A DNA stretch of 63,818 bases from Candidatus Nitrosopelagicus sp. (lineage in GTDB: Archaea > Thermoproteota > Nitrososphaeria > Nitrososphaerales > Nitrosopumilaceae), in NCBI GenBank assembly GCA_028345575.1, contig JAOMDR010000004.1, positions 1-63,818 on the forward strand, written 5' to 3'. The notes under the pieces were generated by a model. The model was not told the origin of the DNA. It was given only the letters and a program-made list of their open reading frames with translations, and made no database searches. Within the stretch, counting starts at the first letter, position 1. Each line of letters opens with the position of its first letter. This document shows positions 7,502 to 16,032 of this stretch, in pieces. Position numbers and translations under genes: made by a program.

Positions 7502-8779
7502 TTATCGGATTAACAAAATTTTTTTTACTACTTGTTCTGGATTGGTTCCAAATACTATGATCATAGGTTCTTTTCCCATATCACCTTTATGGAATATGAT
7601 GTCTGGTTTCATAGATTTCAAGCAGCTAGAAATTCCCCATGATATAGATGAATTCTCTTTTTGTTTTGAATTTTTAGATTCTTTTTTTCTATCATAACTT
7701 ATGACTTTCATTCCTTCTTTCTTTGCTTTAACAATCATGCTTGGTTCATATTTTATGTTAATTGCAGAACGTATTTCAGGAAATTTCTTGGAAACTTCAA
7801 TAACTGAGGTTGCTACATGTTGTGATCCTCCATATTTCAGTTCTCCTGCCTGAATAATTCTGTCTCCTGCTTTAACTAATCTTCCTGAAATTCCTAACAC
7901 ATTATTAATTTTCTTTGGTTTAATTTTTGAAAAAACAAAATTTGTTTGACATTCAGGAATTAATTTAACACTATTTTTAATATTTTGTAAATCAATAATT
8001 GAATTTGAAAGTTCTTTTTGCATTTCAGATGTTTTTTTGTAAGTTATGCTTATGCCTTTACCTATCTTTTTAGAATTTTTTATAGATTGAAATACGTACT
8101 CTTTTGCATGTTCAGCTGCATCATGAATTGATCTTTTCAATGCAAGTGATGAAGCTATTGATGCAGAATAATTACATCCACTTCCATGATTGATACTTTT
8201 AATTTTTTTACCTTTCAAAATATAGTCTTTTTTTGATTCTAAAACAAAATCTTCAATAATATTTTTTGTTTCATTATAACCTGTAATTATTACATTTTTT
8301 GCACCTAATCGTTGTATCTCCTTCACTGCTTTTTGAATAGATGATGTTCCTGCCAAAATTTTGGCTTCGTGTTTATTCGGAGTAATGATTGTCGCTAATG
8401 GTATTATCATTTTTTTATAATCTTTGATAGCTGATTTTTTTAGAAGAATAGTTTTAGTTGTAGATTCAATTATTGGGTCAACAATAATTGGACATTTTTG
8501 TTTCTCAATCATTGAATGTACTGCTTTAATGATTGTCGCATCATACAACATTCCAATTTTAATGGCATCAATTTTGAAATCAATTAGTATTGATTCTAAT
8601 TGAGATTTGATTATATCTGGCGAAATTGGTAAAATTTTAGAAATTTTCTTTGTATTTTGACTAGTTATGGCTGTAATTACTGTTAATCCGTATACGCCAT
8701 GATTTTCAAATGTTTTGATATCGCTTTGAATTCCTGCTCCTGATGATGGGTCTGAGCCTCCAATCGAAAGAACATTCAT
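7502..8779 (-). CDS. thiD: Bifunctional HMP-P kinase / thiamine-phosphate synthase (ThiD-ThiN)
   Basis: 425 residues. The N-terminal 255 form a ribokinase-like ThiD: IGGSDPSSGAGIQSDIKTF at the start, IITPNKHEAKILAG mid-domain, and the anion-hole INHGSGCNYSASIASSLAL near 200. It phosphorylates HMP and HMP-P. The C-terminal ~160 residues (from about 265) resemble the archaeal ThiN thiamine-phosphate synthase, with GISGRLVKAGDRIIQAGE and SWGISSCLKSM. The fusion covers both steps after ThiC. The gene is divergent from thiC, with only 52 nt between them and one shared TATA-like box. Confidence 0.93.
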   Translation of the reverse strand: MNVLSIGGSDPSSGAGIQSDIKTFENHGVYGLTVITAITSQNTKKISKILPISPDIIKSQLESILIDFKIDAIKIGMLYDATIIKAVHSMIEKQKCPIIVDPIIESTTKTILLKKSAIKDYKKMIIPLATIITPNKHEAKILAGTSSIQKAVKEIQRLGAKNVIITGYNETKNIIEDFVLESKKDYILKGKKIKSINHGSGCNYSASIASSLALKRSIHDAAEHAKEYVFQSIKNSKKIGKGISITYKKTSEMQKELSNSIIDLQNIKNSVKLIPECQTNFVFSKIKPKKINNVLGISGRLVKAGDRIIQAGELKYGGSQHVATSVIEVSKKFPEIRSAINIKYEPSMIVKAKKEGMKVISYDRKKESKNSKQKENSSISWGISSCLKSMKPDIIFHKGDMGKEPMIIVFGTNPEQVVKKILLIR

Positions 8780-8801
8780 GGTGATCGTAAATTAAACGAT
8801 T

Positions 8802-8809
8802 GTTTAAAT
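8802..8809. promoter_or_regulatory. Symmetric TATA box shared by thiC and thiD-thiN
   Basis: GTTTAAAT has the palindromic core TTTAAA (8803-8808). The core ends exactly 24 nt from the thiC ATG (8832) on the plus strand and exactly 24 nt from the thiD ATG (8779) on the minus strand. No other convincing A/T-rich box sits at that spacing for either gene, so one box appears to drive both directions. Confidence 0.6.
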
Positions 8810-8831
8810 CCACCATTTGACAATTTGATAT

Positions 8832-10160
8832 ATGGCAACCCAAATGACTTCTGCACGAAGAGGTATAGCTACTGATGAAATGAAACAGGTAGCAAAAGAT
8901 GAAGATGTCACGCTTGATTGGTTAATTCCAAAAGTTGCTAGCGGTTCAATAATTATCCCAAGCAACAATGTACGAAAAGAAAAAATACATAATGTTGCAA
9001 TTGGTAAGGGTACAAAAACTAAGGTGAATGTCAACATTGGTACTTCTACTTTGAATGTAGATATTGATGAAGAAGTTGAGAAAGCAAAAGTTGCAGTAAA
9101 ATACCATGCAGACACGATTATGGATTTAAGTGATGGTGGTGATGTCGGAATTGTTAGAAGGAAATTATTAGAAGTTGCACCAATTACATTTGGAACTGTA
9201 CCAATTTATGAAGCATATAATTTTGGAGTAGAAAAACACAAAAATCCCCTAGACATCACTGAAGATGATTTTCTCAAAGCATTTGAAAATAATATAAAAG
9301 ATGGTGTTGATTACACAACAATTCATTCTGGCATAACAAAAGAAATTGCTAAAAGAATTCTGAAGGTCGAGCGTTATGCTGGCGTAGTCAGTAAGGGTGG
9401 AACTATCACTGCAGCATGGATGCTAAAATATGATAAAGAAAATCCTTACATAACTCATTATGATTATATGATGGAATTAGCACAAAAATATGACGTTACA
9501 TTTAGTTTGGGTGATGCTTTAAGACCTGGTTCAATTTTGGATTCCCATGATGAACTCCAAGTTCAAGAAATGATCAATATTTCAAGATTAGCTAAACGTG
9601 CAAATGAAAAAGAAGTACAAGTAATGATTGAAGGTCCAGGCCATGTTCCATTAAATGAAGTTGCTGCAAATGTTAGATTGGCAAAATCTCTCATTGGTGA
9701 TGTTCCTTACTATGTTTTAGGACCTTTGGTGACTGATATTGCATCTGGTCATGATCATATTGCAAGTGCTATAGGGGCTGCAGTATCTGCCAGTGAGGGG
9801 GTTGATCTTTTGTGTTATTTGACGCCTTCTGAGCATCTCGCTTTACCTAATGCTGAGGAAGTTAAAGCAGGTCTAATCGCATACCGCATTGCAGCACATG
9901 CAGGTGATCTTGTAAAACTTAGAGAAAAGGCAATCAAATGGGATATGAAGATGACTGAAGCAAGAAGAACTCTAGATTGGGAAAAACAATTGGCGTTATC
10001 AATTGATCCTGAACAAGCAGCAAAAATTCATGGGCGAACAGGTCAACATCCTGGAAACAATGTGCCGTGTACTATGTGTGGTGGAGCATGTGTGTATCTC
10101 ATGTTGCCACAACAAAGAAAATATGAAAAAGATCCTGAAAAATTAGAACAATCTAGCTAG
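8832..10160 (+). CDS. thiC: Phosphomethylpyrimidine synthase
   Basis: Radical-SAM-type enzyme that rearranges 5-aminoimidazole ribotide to HMP phosphate. 442 residues, the short ThiC form without the N-terminal extension of plant and many bacterial enzymes. The C-terminal 4Fe-4S site is PCTMCGGACVYLM (Cys-x2-Cys-x4-Cys). Other family blocks seen are TIMDLSDGGD, SLGDALRPGSI and MIEGPGHVPLNE. It is divergent from thiD-thiN. The 52-nt intergenic space is too short for a TPP riboswitch. Confidence 0.97.
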   Translation: MATQMTSARRGIATDEMKQVAKDEDVTLDWLIPKVASGSIIIPSNNVRKEKIHNVAIGKGTKTKVNVNIGTSTLNVDIDEEVEKAKVAVKYHADTIMDLSDGGDVGIVRRKLLEVAPITFGTVPIYEAYNFGVEKHKNPLDITEDDFLKAFENNIKDGVDYTTIHSGITKEIAKRILKVERYAGVVSKGGTITAAWMLKYDKENPYITHYDYMMELAQKYDVTFSLGDALRPGSILDSHDELQVQEMINISRLAKRANEKEVQVMIEGPGHVPLNEVAANVRLAKSLIGDVPYYVLGPLVTDIASGHDHIASAIGAAVSASEGVDLLCYLTPSEHLALPNAEEVKAGLIAYRIAAHAGDLVKLREKAIKWDMKMTEARRTLDWEKQLALSIDPEQAAKIHGRTGQHPGNNVPCTMCGGACVYLMLPQQRKYEKDPEKLEQSS

Positions 10161-10547
10161 TACTTTGTCAAGACTTGGAACTGTTATGTAGTCATTTAAT
10201 TCTTTTACATTTATCCATCTTGAATCTGAATTTTCCCAATTTAATTTAATTTCTCTATTATCACAAGAAAATAAAAATGGATAAACCTCCCATTGATGAT
10301 TTTCATACTGAGGTGATTCGATTAAAATCATGTCTCCTTCTTTAATTAATTTAATATTTGATTCCACAATTCCGACTTCCTCATAAACCTCAATTTTTGC
10401 ACGTTTAACTGGTTTTTCATCTCCTTCTATCAATCCGCTAATACCTGCCCATAGATTTTTCATACTTTTCACTTTTTGACTTCGTTTTAAGAGTAAAATT
10501 TTATCTGAGTTTGTTAAAAATGTCGTAACAATTTTTGTTTTATGCAT
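10143..10547 (-). CDS. NUDIX hydrolase
   Basis: 134 residues with a NUDIX box at about 36-58: G-x5-E, seven residues, then IEVYEEVGI. The usual Arg of the REUXEEXGU core is Ile here, while the three catalytic Glu residues remain. NUDIX enzymes hydrolyse nucleoside diphosphates linked to another moiety. The start codon overlaps the tyrA stop (TAATG), so it is the last gene of the aromatic operon. Its 3' end overlaps that of the convergent thiC by 18 nt. The substrate is unknown. Confidence 0.85.
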   Translation of the reverse strand: MHKTKIVTTFLTNSDKILLLKRSQKVKSMKNLWAGISGLIEGDEKPVKRAKIEVYEEVGIVESNIKLIKEGDMILIESPQYENHQWEVYPFLFSCDNREIKLNWENSDSRWINVKELNDYITVPSLDKVLARLF

Positions 10548-11398
10548 TATTTATCAATTGTATTGACCATCTTTGTTAGTTTCTTGTAGGATTTTTCTAG
10601 ATCTACATTTTGTGAAATTTTTTCTTTGTTGGTTTTGATATATTCTATAATTTCTTCACCTTTTCCTTCTTGTGCTGATGCTAACAATCGTCCTACATCT
10701 TTCCAAAATTCTTCGGCAACTTTTCTAATTTCTGGATTTGATATTATGGTTTCAATTAATTCTGGTGATTCTGTCATTATACTTTCTGCTAAAATTTTTT
10801 GAGCTTTGAATGTAGTGCCTGACATTTTTTCTGTAAGTGATATTTTATCATCCTTTGCTAAAATATTTGCAAATGCTATATTGATTAAATGTGTTAGACC
10901 AAGAATCATTGCAATTTTTTTATCATGTTCTGTTGAGTCAATTGTTACAAAATTACCATCTGGAAAAAGATTTTTTGCAACATTAAGCTCCTTTTTCCCA
11001 TCTTTAATTGGTATCAAAACAATATTGTGATTTTTTAGATTTTTTGCACCTGGTCCAAACATTGGATGCATACAAATTGGTGAAACCTTTGCAGGAATTT
11101 TTCCCAAGGCAGTTGCTGTTTTTGATTTTTGTGAAGTTATGTCTATTAGATATGATTCTCTTTTCATTTCTTTTGCAATTAGCCTAATAATTTCAGGTGT
11201 TTTCTTCGTTGGTGTCGATAATAAAACATAATCTACATTCAAAATTGCACTAATTAATGAATCTGCTTTTTTAATATTTTTTGCAACTGGATTCGTATTA
11301 TCAAAACCTGTAACTTCAAATCCTTTTTTTGAAAAATATTCTGAAAACCATTTGCCCATTGCACCCCCCGCACCAATTATTGCAATTGTTTTAGCCAT
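10547..11398 (-). CDS. tyrA: Prephenate (or arogenate) dehydrogenase
   Basis: 283 residues. The N-terminal NAD(P) motif is IIGAGGAMGKWFSEYF, with FDN at the end of strand 2 (the acidic residue favours NAD). The catalytic-domain signature ICMHPMFGPGAKNL contains the expected His. It oxidatively decarboxylates prephenate or arogenate towards tyrosine. It lies 7 nt after the aminotransferase and overlaps the NUDIX gene. Because an aminotransferase sits directly upstream, arogenate is a possible substrate, but the sequence alone does not decide this. Confidence 0.92.
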   Translation of the reverse strand: MAKTIAIIGAGGAMGKWFSEYFSKKGFEVTGFDNTNPVAKNIKKADSLISAILNVDYVLLSTPTKKTPEIIRLIAKEMKRESYLIDITSQKSKTATALGKIPAKVSPICMHPMFGPGAKNLKNHNIVLIPIKDGKKELNVAKNLFPDGNFVTIDSTEHDKKIAMILGLTHLINIAFANILAKDDKISLTEKMSGTTFKAQKILAESIMTESPELIETIISNPEIRKVAEEFWKDVGRLLASAQEGKGEEIIEYIKTNKEKISQNVDLEKSYKKLTKMVNTIDK

Positions 11399-11405
11399 TC
11401 TACAT

Positions 11406-12482
11406 CTATAACCTAGTTTTTAATATGTCCATGCCTTCAATTAGTGTCTTTATCTCTAAACATGCAGATATTCTGAAAAATTCATTATAGTCACCAAATC
11501 CTATTCCAGGTGCTATTGCTACTCCGTGATCTAATAGTTCTCCTGATAATTCTGAAGTATTAATTGGACTTTTTGTACGTGCAAAAATATACATCGCACC
11601 ATCTGGTCTCACAAAATCTAACTCCATTTTTTTACATATTTCTTCTAATTTTTTTAATCTTGTATTCATAATCTCTACATTTGCTGATACATCATCGTTT
11701 AATGATTTCATTGCTGCATATTGAATTGGTTCTGAAACATTAGTTAAACAGAGTGCCTGTAATTTTGTTAATTTTTCAATAATGTCTTTACTGGAAACTA
11801 AATATCCAATTCTATAACCTGTCATGGAATGTGATTTTGAAAATGATTGTGTAACAATTGTCTTTTCATAATCATATGATAAAATACTATTCCATTCTTT
11901 GTTTGAATAATTACTATAAATCTCATCACTGAGAATATACAAATCATTTTTTTTAGCAATCTCCACAATGTGATCTTGTAATGTTTTAGGTAAAATTTTT
12001 CCAGTTGGGTTATTTGGATAATTAAGAACAATCATTTTTGTATTTTCATTTATACATGAAGAAATTTCTTCAATATCTGGTTCCCATTTATTCTCTAATG
12101 TTGTTTTAATACTTCTTACTTTGATGCCTGAGTTTATTGCACATTGTCTATATGCTGGCCATGCTGGCTCTATTACTATAATTTCATCACTTGGATCTAA
12201 TAATGTGGATATTGCAAGAAAAACACCAAACCTAGCGCCAGGTGTAATCATTACATTTTCTAAATCCGTTTTGGCATCAAAATTTTTATTCACAAATTCT
12301 GCTATTTTTGTTCTAAATTCTGGTAAACCTTTAGCTGGACCATATTTTCCAAATCCTTTATCATATACTTCTGATAATGATTTCTTCACATTAACTGGAG
12401 GTTGAAAATCGGGCTCACCAACTTCTAAGTGAATTATTTTTTTACCTTGTCTTTCTAATTCTTTTGCCTTAAGAAAAAACTG
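11406..12482 (-). CDS. Class I/II aminotransferase, 5' end frameshifted relative to chorismate mutase
   Basis: A PLP aminotransferase: NYPNNPTGK, LSDEIYSNY, and the Schiff-base lysine in TQSFSKSHSMTGYRIGYL. Homology in this frame continues upstream of the first start codon, the GTG at 12389. The codons there read AKELERQGKKII, then HLEVGEPDFQPP, the conserved N-terminal arm. No ATG, GTG or TTG exists between that arm and the in-frame stop at 12483-12485. Dropping one T from the six-T run (12474-12479) joins it in frame to the chorismate mutase gene. The intact protein is therefore probably a chorismate mutase-aminotransferase fusion of about 450 residues. Likely role: transamination of prephenate or arylpyruvates. 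Confidence 0.85.
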   Translation of the reverse strand, partial: QFFLKAKELERQGKKIIHLEVGEPDFQPPVNVKKSLSEVYDKGFGKYGPAKGLPEFRTKIAEFVNKNFDAKTDLENVMITPGARFGVFLAISTLLDPSDEIIVIEPAWPAYRQCAINSGIKVRSIKTTLENKWEPDIEEISSCINENTKMIVLNYPNNPTGKILPKTLQDHIVEIAKKNDLYILSDEIYSNYSNKEWNSILSYDYEKTIVTQSFSKSHSMTGYRIGYLVSSKDIIEKLTKLQALCLTNVSEPIQYAAMKSLNDDVSANVEIMNTRLKKLEEICKKMELDFVRPDGAMYIFARTKSPINTSELSGELLDHGVAIAPGIGFGDYNEFFRISACLEIKTLIEGMDILKTRL

Positions 12483-12768
12483 CTAAGTGGGTATTTGACT
12501 CTAAAGACTGAACTTTCACTGATTCATTTAATAAAAAATTTAAAAATTTTAAAGCTGTATTTGAGTCAAAATCAATCTCTTGACATTGTTTTTTTACTAA
12601 TTCTCTAAGTTCATCTTCTCTAGATTCATTAGATACACTCATCCCTTGCTGATTTTTTATCTTACCGATCTCTTGTGCAATCTCTGTTCTTGTTTTTAAT
12701 AGAGATAACATTTCAACTGTAATTGTTTCAATTTTTTTTCTTAATTCATCAAGTTCGGTCATTTTCAT
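12469..12768 (-). CDS. Chorismate mutase (AroQ type), possibly the N-terminal part of a fusion
   Basis: A 99-residue all-helical AroQ domain: LDELRKKIETITVEMLSLLKTRTEIAQEIGKIK carries the N-terminal active-site Arg and Lys pattern. It converts chorismate to prephenate. It overlaps the aroC stop by 4 nt. The natural C-terminus is uncertain: the stop TAA lies immediately after a six-T run, and a one-base shift there continues directly into the aminotransferase (VFLKAKELERQGKK). See the aminotransferase entry. Confidence 0.88.
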   Translation of the reverse strand: MKMTELDELRKKIETITVEMLSLLKTRTEIAQEIGKIKNQQGMSVSNESREDELRELVKKQCQEIDFDSNTALKFLNFLLNESVKVQSLESNTHLAVFS

Positions 12769-13862
12769 AATGTTGGTTTTATGGAGCCACTAAGTAGTGC
12801 ATGGTCTGCTATGGTTAATGCAACCAATGAATCGACTACTGGTGGTGCACGTGGCACCACGCATGGATCATGTCTTCCTCCTACTTGTAATTTTATAGAT
12901 TTTTTCTTCTTTATGTCAACACTCTCTTGAATTTGGGATATCGATGATGCAGGTTTGAATGCAATTCTAAGTGTAATTGGCATGCCATTTGAAATACCTC
13001 CTAAAATCCCTCCTGAATTATTGGTTTTCGTTGAAATCTTACCTCCTTTCATCACATATGCATCATTATTTTCTGAACCGAATTTTTCTGAACCTGAAAA
13101 TCCAGAACCAAATTCTATTCCTTTAACTGCCGGAATTGAAAAAATTGCTTTACTTATGTCTGATTCTAATGAGCCAAAAATTGGTTCTCCTAAACCTACC
13201 GGTAAATTTGTAGTTATTGATTCAATTATTCCTCCAAGTGAATCGCCTTTTTTTCTAGCACCTAAAATAACACTTTTCATTTTCTGTGCTGTATTTTTTT
13301 CAGGACATCTTACATCGTTTGTATAGATAGATTTGAATTCTTTTTTTGTGGCTTCTTTCTTCATTTTCACTTTTCCAATTTGTGATGTATAGGAATTTGT
13401 TTCAACTCCGATTGTATCTTTTAATAATTTTCTAGCAATTGCTCCGCCCATTACATGTGTTGCAGTTAATCTTCCTGAAAATCTTCCCCCTCCTCTGTGA
13501 TCATTGAATTTTTTATATTTCATATATGCTGGATAATCTGAATGTCCTGGACGCATTTCAGTTCTTAATTTATCATAAGCTATTGATTTTTGATCTTTAT
13601 TCCAAATAATCATTGTAATTGGAGCTCCTGTAGTATATCCTCTGAACGTACCTGTGAGAATCTCTACTACATCTCCTTCTTTTCTTTGTGTAGACACAAG
13701 TGACTGTCCAGGTTTTCTCAAATCTAGCATTTTTTGAATATCATTTTCTTCTAATTCTAGACCTGCTGGGCAGCCATCTAAAACCGCACCAATACATTTA
13801 CCATGACTCTCACCAAAACTGGTGAGTACTAACCTTCTACCAATTGAATTACCGTTCAACAA
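12765..13862 (-). CDS. aroC: Chorismate synthase
   Basis: Converts EPSP to chorismate with reduced FMN. 365 residues. Signatures: SFGESHGKCIGAVLDGCPAG near the N-terminus, RPGHSDYPAYMKY, DHRGGGRFSGRLTATHVMGGAIA near 120, and GGRHDPCVVPRAPPVVD near the C-terminus. It is the first gene of a minus-strand unit running aroC, chorismate mutase, aminotransferase, tyrA, NUDIX. A minus-strand TATA (TTATAAG, about 13883-13889) lies 22 nt upstream of the ATG. Confidence 0.97.
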   Translation of the reverse strand: MLNGNSIGRRLVLTSFGESHGKCIGAVLDGCPAGLELEENDIQKMLDLRKPGQSLVSTQRKEGDVVEILTGTFRGYTTGAPITMIIWNKDQKSIAYDKLRTEMRPGHSDYPAYMKYKKFNDHRGGGRFSGRLTATHVMGGAIARKLLKDTIGVETNSYTSQIGKVKMKKEATKKEFKSIYTNDVRCPEKNTAQKMKSVILGARKKGDSLGGIIESITTNLPVGLGEPIFGSLESDISKAIFSIPAVKGIEFGSGFSGSEKFGSENNDAYVMKGGKISTKTNNSGGILGGISNGMPITLRIAFKPASSISQIQESVDIKKKKSIKLQVGGRHDPCVVPRAPPVVDSLVALTIADHALLSGSIKPTL

Positions 13863-13942
13863 TCAAAGATCGTCTATGATGCTTATAATCGTTATACGCA
13901 CAAACTTAGAGTTTATTTACAAAATTCCATTCAAAAATATAC

Positions 13943-14761
13943 ATGAAAAGAATTGGCTTGCTTGGATGTGGTTCAATTGGTACACAAATTGCAATTGCAA
14001 TTGATACTGGAATAATACCTGCAAAATTAACCCATATCTTTGATGAAGATAAAGAAAAATCTACTTCTCTCGCTAGTAAATTAAAAAATAAACCCACGGT
14101 TGTTGAAAATGTACATCTCTTATCCTCAAATCCTGTTGATCTGATAGTTGAAGCTGCATCACAAGATGCTGTTAGTGATAATGCATTAAGTATACTTCAA
14201 AATAGAAAAGATCTGGTAATAATGAGTAGTGGTGCATTATTAGATGAATCTGTATTTGAAATAATTTCTGATGCGTGTAGAGAACTAAAAAAAACAGTTT
14301 ATCTTCCATCTGGAGCAATATCCGGAATTGATGCAATTAAATCTGTAAAAGATGAACTTGATTCGGTTGTTTTGACTACCACAAAACATCCTAATTCATT
14401 AAAGGGTGCCAAATTTTTTGATGATTTTAAAATAAATCTTGATGAAATTAAAGAGACATCGACAATTTTTGAAGGCACTGCGAGTGAAGCTGTGAGATTA
14501 TTTCCGAAGAACATCAATGTGTCTGCCTTACTAAGTCTCTCTGGACTCGGAAGTCATGAAACAATTGTGAAAATTATTGCTGATCCAAATACTACTAAAA
14601 ACATACATGAGATTATTGCTCGTGGAAAATTTGGTCAAATCACTACTAAAATTGAAAATGTTCCTGATTCTAATAATCCTCGTACCAGTAGACTTGCAAT
14701 ATTGTCTGCTATTGAAACAATTAGATCCATTTGTACTAACGATATTAAACTTGGAACATAA
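13943..14761 (+). CDS. nadX: L-aspartate dehydrogenase
   Basis: 272 residues. The N-terminal NAD(P) fold is IGLLGCGSIGTQIAIAID. The mid-protein has LIVEAASQDAVSDNA and YLPSGAISGIDAIKS, and FPKNINVSALLSLSG gives the conserved Asn-Val segment. It makes iminoaspartate from aspartate, the substrate of NadA, whose gene is at 29130. A plus-strand TATA (GTTTATTTAC, 13911-13920) ends about 23 nt upstream. It sits between two blocks of the aromatic cluster on the opposite strand. Confidence 0.88.
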   Translation: MKRIGLLGCGSIGTQIAIAIDTGIIPAKLTHIFDEDKEKSTSLASKLKNKPTVVENVHLLSSNPVDLIVEAASQDAVSDNALSILQNRKDLVIMSSGALLDESVFEIISDACRELKKTVYLPSGAISGIDAIKSVKDELDSVVLTTTKHPNSLKGAKFFDDFKINLDEIKETSTIFEGTASEAVRLFPKNINVSALLSLSGLGSHETIVKIIADPNTTKNIHEIIARGKFGQITTKIENVPDSNNPRTSRLAILSAIETIRSICTNDIKLGT

Positions 14762-14763
14762 TA

Positions 14764-16032
14764 TTATTTAAAATCTGCACCGACGTTTTTCATATCTGAA
14801 ATGAATTCTGGATATGAAACCTTTACTGCATCAGGATCTGAAACTGTGCAATCTCCGACAAACATCCCTACTATTGCAAATGCCATGAATAATCTATGAT
14901 CATTTTCTGAATTTAATTCAGCAGGATGTATTTTTTCTGATTTCTTTAAAATCATTCCATCATCTTTTTCTTCCACATCTAATCCTATTTTTTTTAATTC
15001 TCTTGACATAATTGCTATTCTGTCGGTTTCTTTGTATCTTGCATGTTTTACATTATACAATTCAATTGGTTTTTCTGATTTTAATGCTAGAATTGCTATT
15101 GCAGGTAAGAGATCTGGTGTATTAGACAAGTCAAATTTCCCACCATTCAATAATATTGGAGATTTTGTTGTTATCATATCTTCTTCTAATGTGACATTTA
15201 CTCCTAATTTCTCTAAAATATCTACAATTGCCTCGTCACCCTGGGGCATATCTCCTAAGTTTATCTCGACTGTTAGACCATCCCCTAACAATACATTTGC
15301 CGCTAACAGTAATGCTAGATTAGAAAAATCTGATGGAATTGAAAATGTAGTTGGTTTGTAAATTTGATGAATAATTTGATATTTTTTATATTTTTCTTCA
15401 ATCTTAACTTCCACACCAAATTTTTTCATAATCGCAATTGTTAAATCGACATATGGTTTTGATACTAATTTTCCTTGAATATTAATTGTCAATCCTTCTG
15501 GTAATCTAGGTGCAATTATCATTAATGCTGAAATGAATTGACTAGAAATTTCTCCCTTTATGCTAATTTCATTCCCTTCAATTTTTCCATTGATGTGTAT
15601 TGGCGGTCTACCATCATCAGATTCAGTTTTGACACCCATCGTTTCTAAAGAATCTAAAATTGGTTGCATTGGTCTTTTTCTTAAACTTTCATCTCCTGTA
15701 AGTGTTGTATTTCCTCCTGATAATGCAGCAATTGCAATTGCAATTCTGATAGTCGTACCTGAATTTTCAGCATTTATCATTGAATTTTCAACAGTTGAAT
15801 CAATTGTATTGTTTATTGTTACCTTATCCTCCACTTCTTCTACTTCAATACCAAATCCTCTGCATGCACTAATTGTAGCAAGAGTATCATTAGAACGTAG
15901 AATTTTTTTTACAATGCTCTTTCCATCTGATAATGCTGCAAGAAATATTGCTCTATGTGTATAGCTTTTATTAGATGGACAGATTATTTTTCCATTTAAT
16001 TTAGATTTCTGAATTTTACAGTTCATGGACAT
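14764..16032 (-). CDS. aroA: 3-phosphoshikimate 1-carboxyvinyltransferase (EPSP synthase)
   Basis: Adds enolpyruvate from PEP to shikimate-3-phosphate. 422 residues. Signatures: PSNKSYTHRAIFLAALSDG near residue 19, ENSGTTIRIAIAIAALSGG (the LFLGNAGTAMR-equivalent) near 87, and RYKETDRIAIMSRELKKIG near 340 with the catalytic Lys/Glu/Asp/Arg set. It overlaps the upstream shikimate kinase gene by 17 nt. Two candidate starts, Met1 and Met3, cannot be separated. Last gene of the aroE-shikimate kinase-aroA unit; it meets the nadX 3' end. Confidence 0.96.
   Translation of the reverse strand: MSMNCKIQKSKLNGKIICPSNKSYTHRAIFLAALSDGKSIVKKILRSNDTLATISACRGFGIEVEEVEDKVTINNTIDSTVENSMINAENSGTTIRIAIAIAALSGGNTTLTGDESLRKRPMQPILDSLETMGVKTESDDGRPPIHINGKIEGNEISIKGEISSQFISALMIIAPRLPEGLTINIQGKLVSKPYVDLTIAIMKKFGVEVKIEEKYKKYQIIHQIYKPTTFSIPSDFSNLALLLAANVLLGDGLTVEINLGDMPQGDEAIVDILEKLGVNVTLEEDMITTKSPILLNGGKFDLSNTPDLLPAIAILALKSEKPIELYNVKHARYKETDRIAIMSRELKKIGLDVEEKDDGMILKKSEKIHPAELNSENDHRLFMAFAIVGMFVGDCTVSDPDAVKVSYPEFISDMKNVGADFK

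Noticed and set aside
8780-8831. Possible TPP riboswitch between the thiamine genes
   Set aside because: Only 52 nt separate the start codons and both genes look leaderless; no THI-box sequence is visible.
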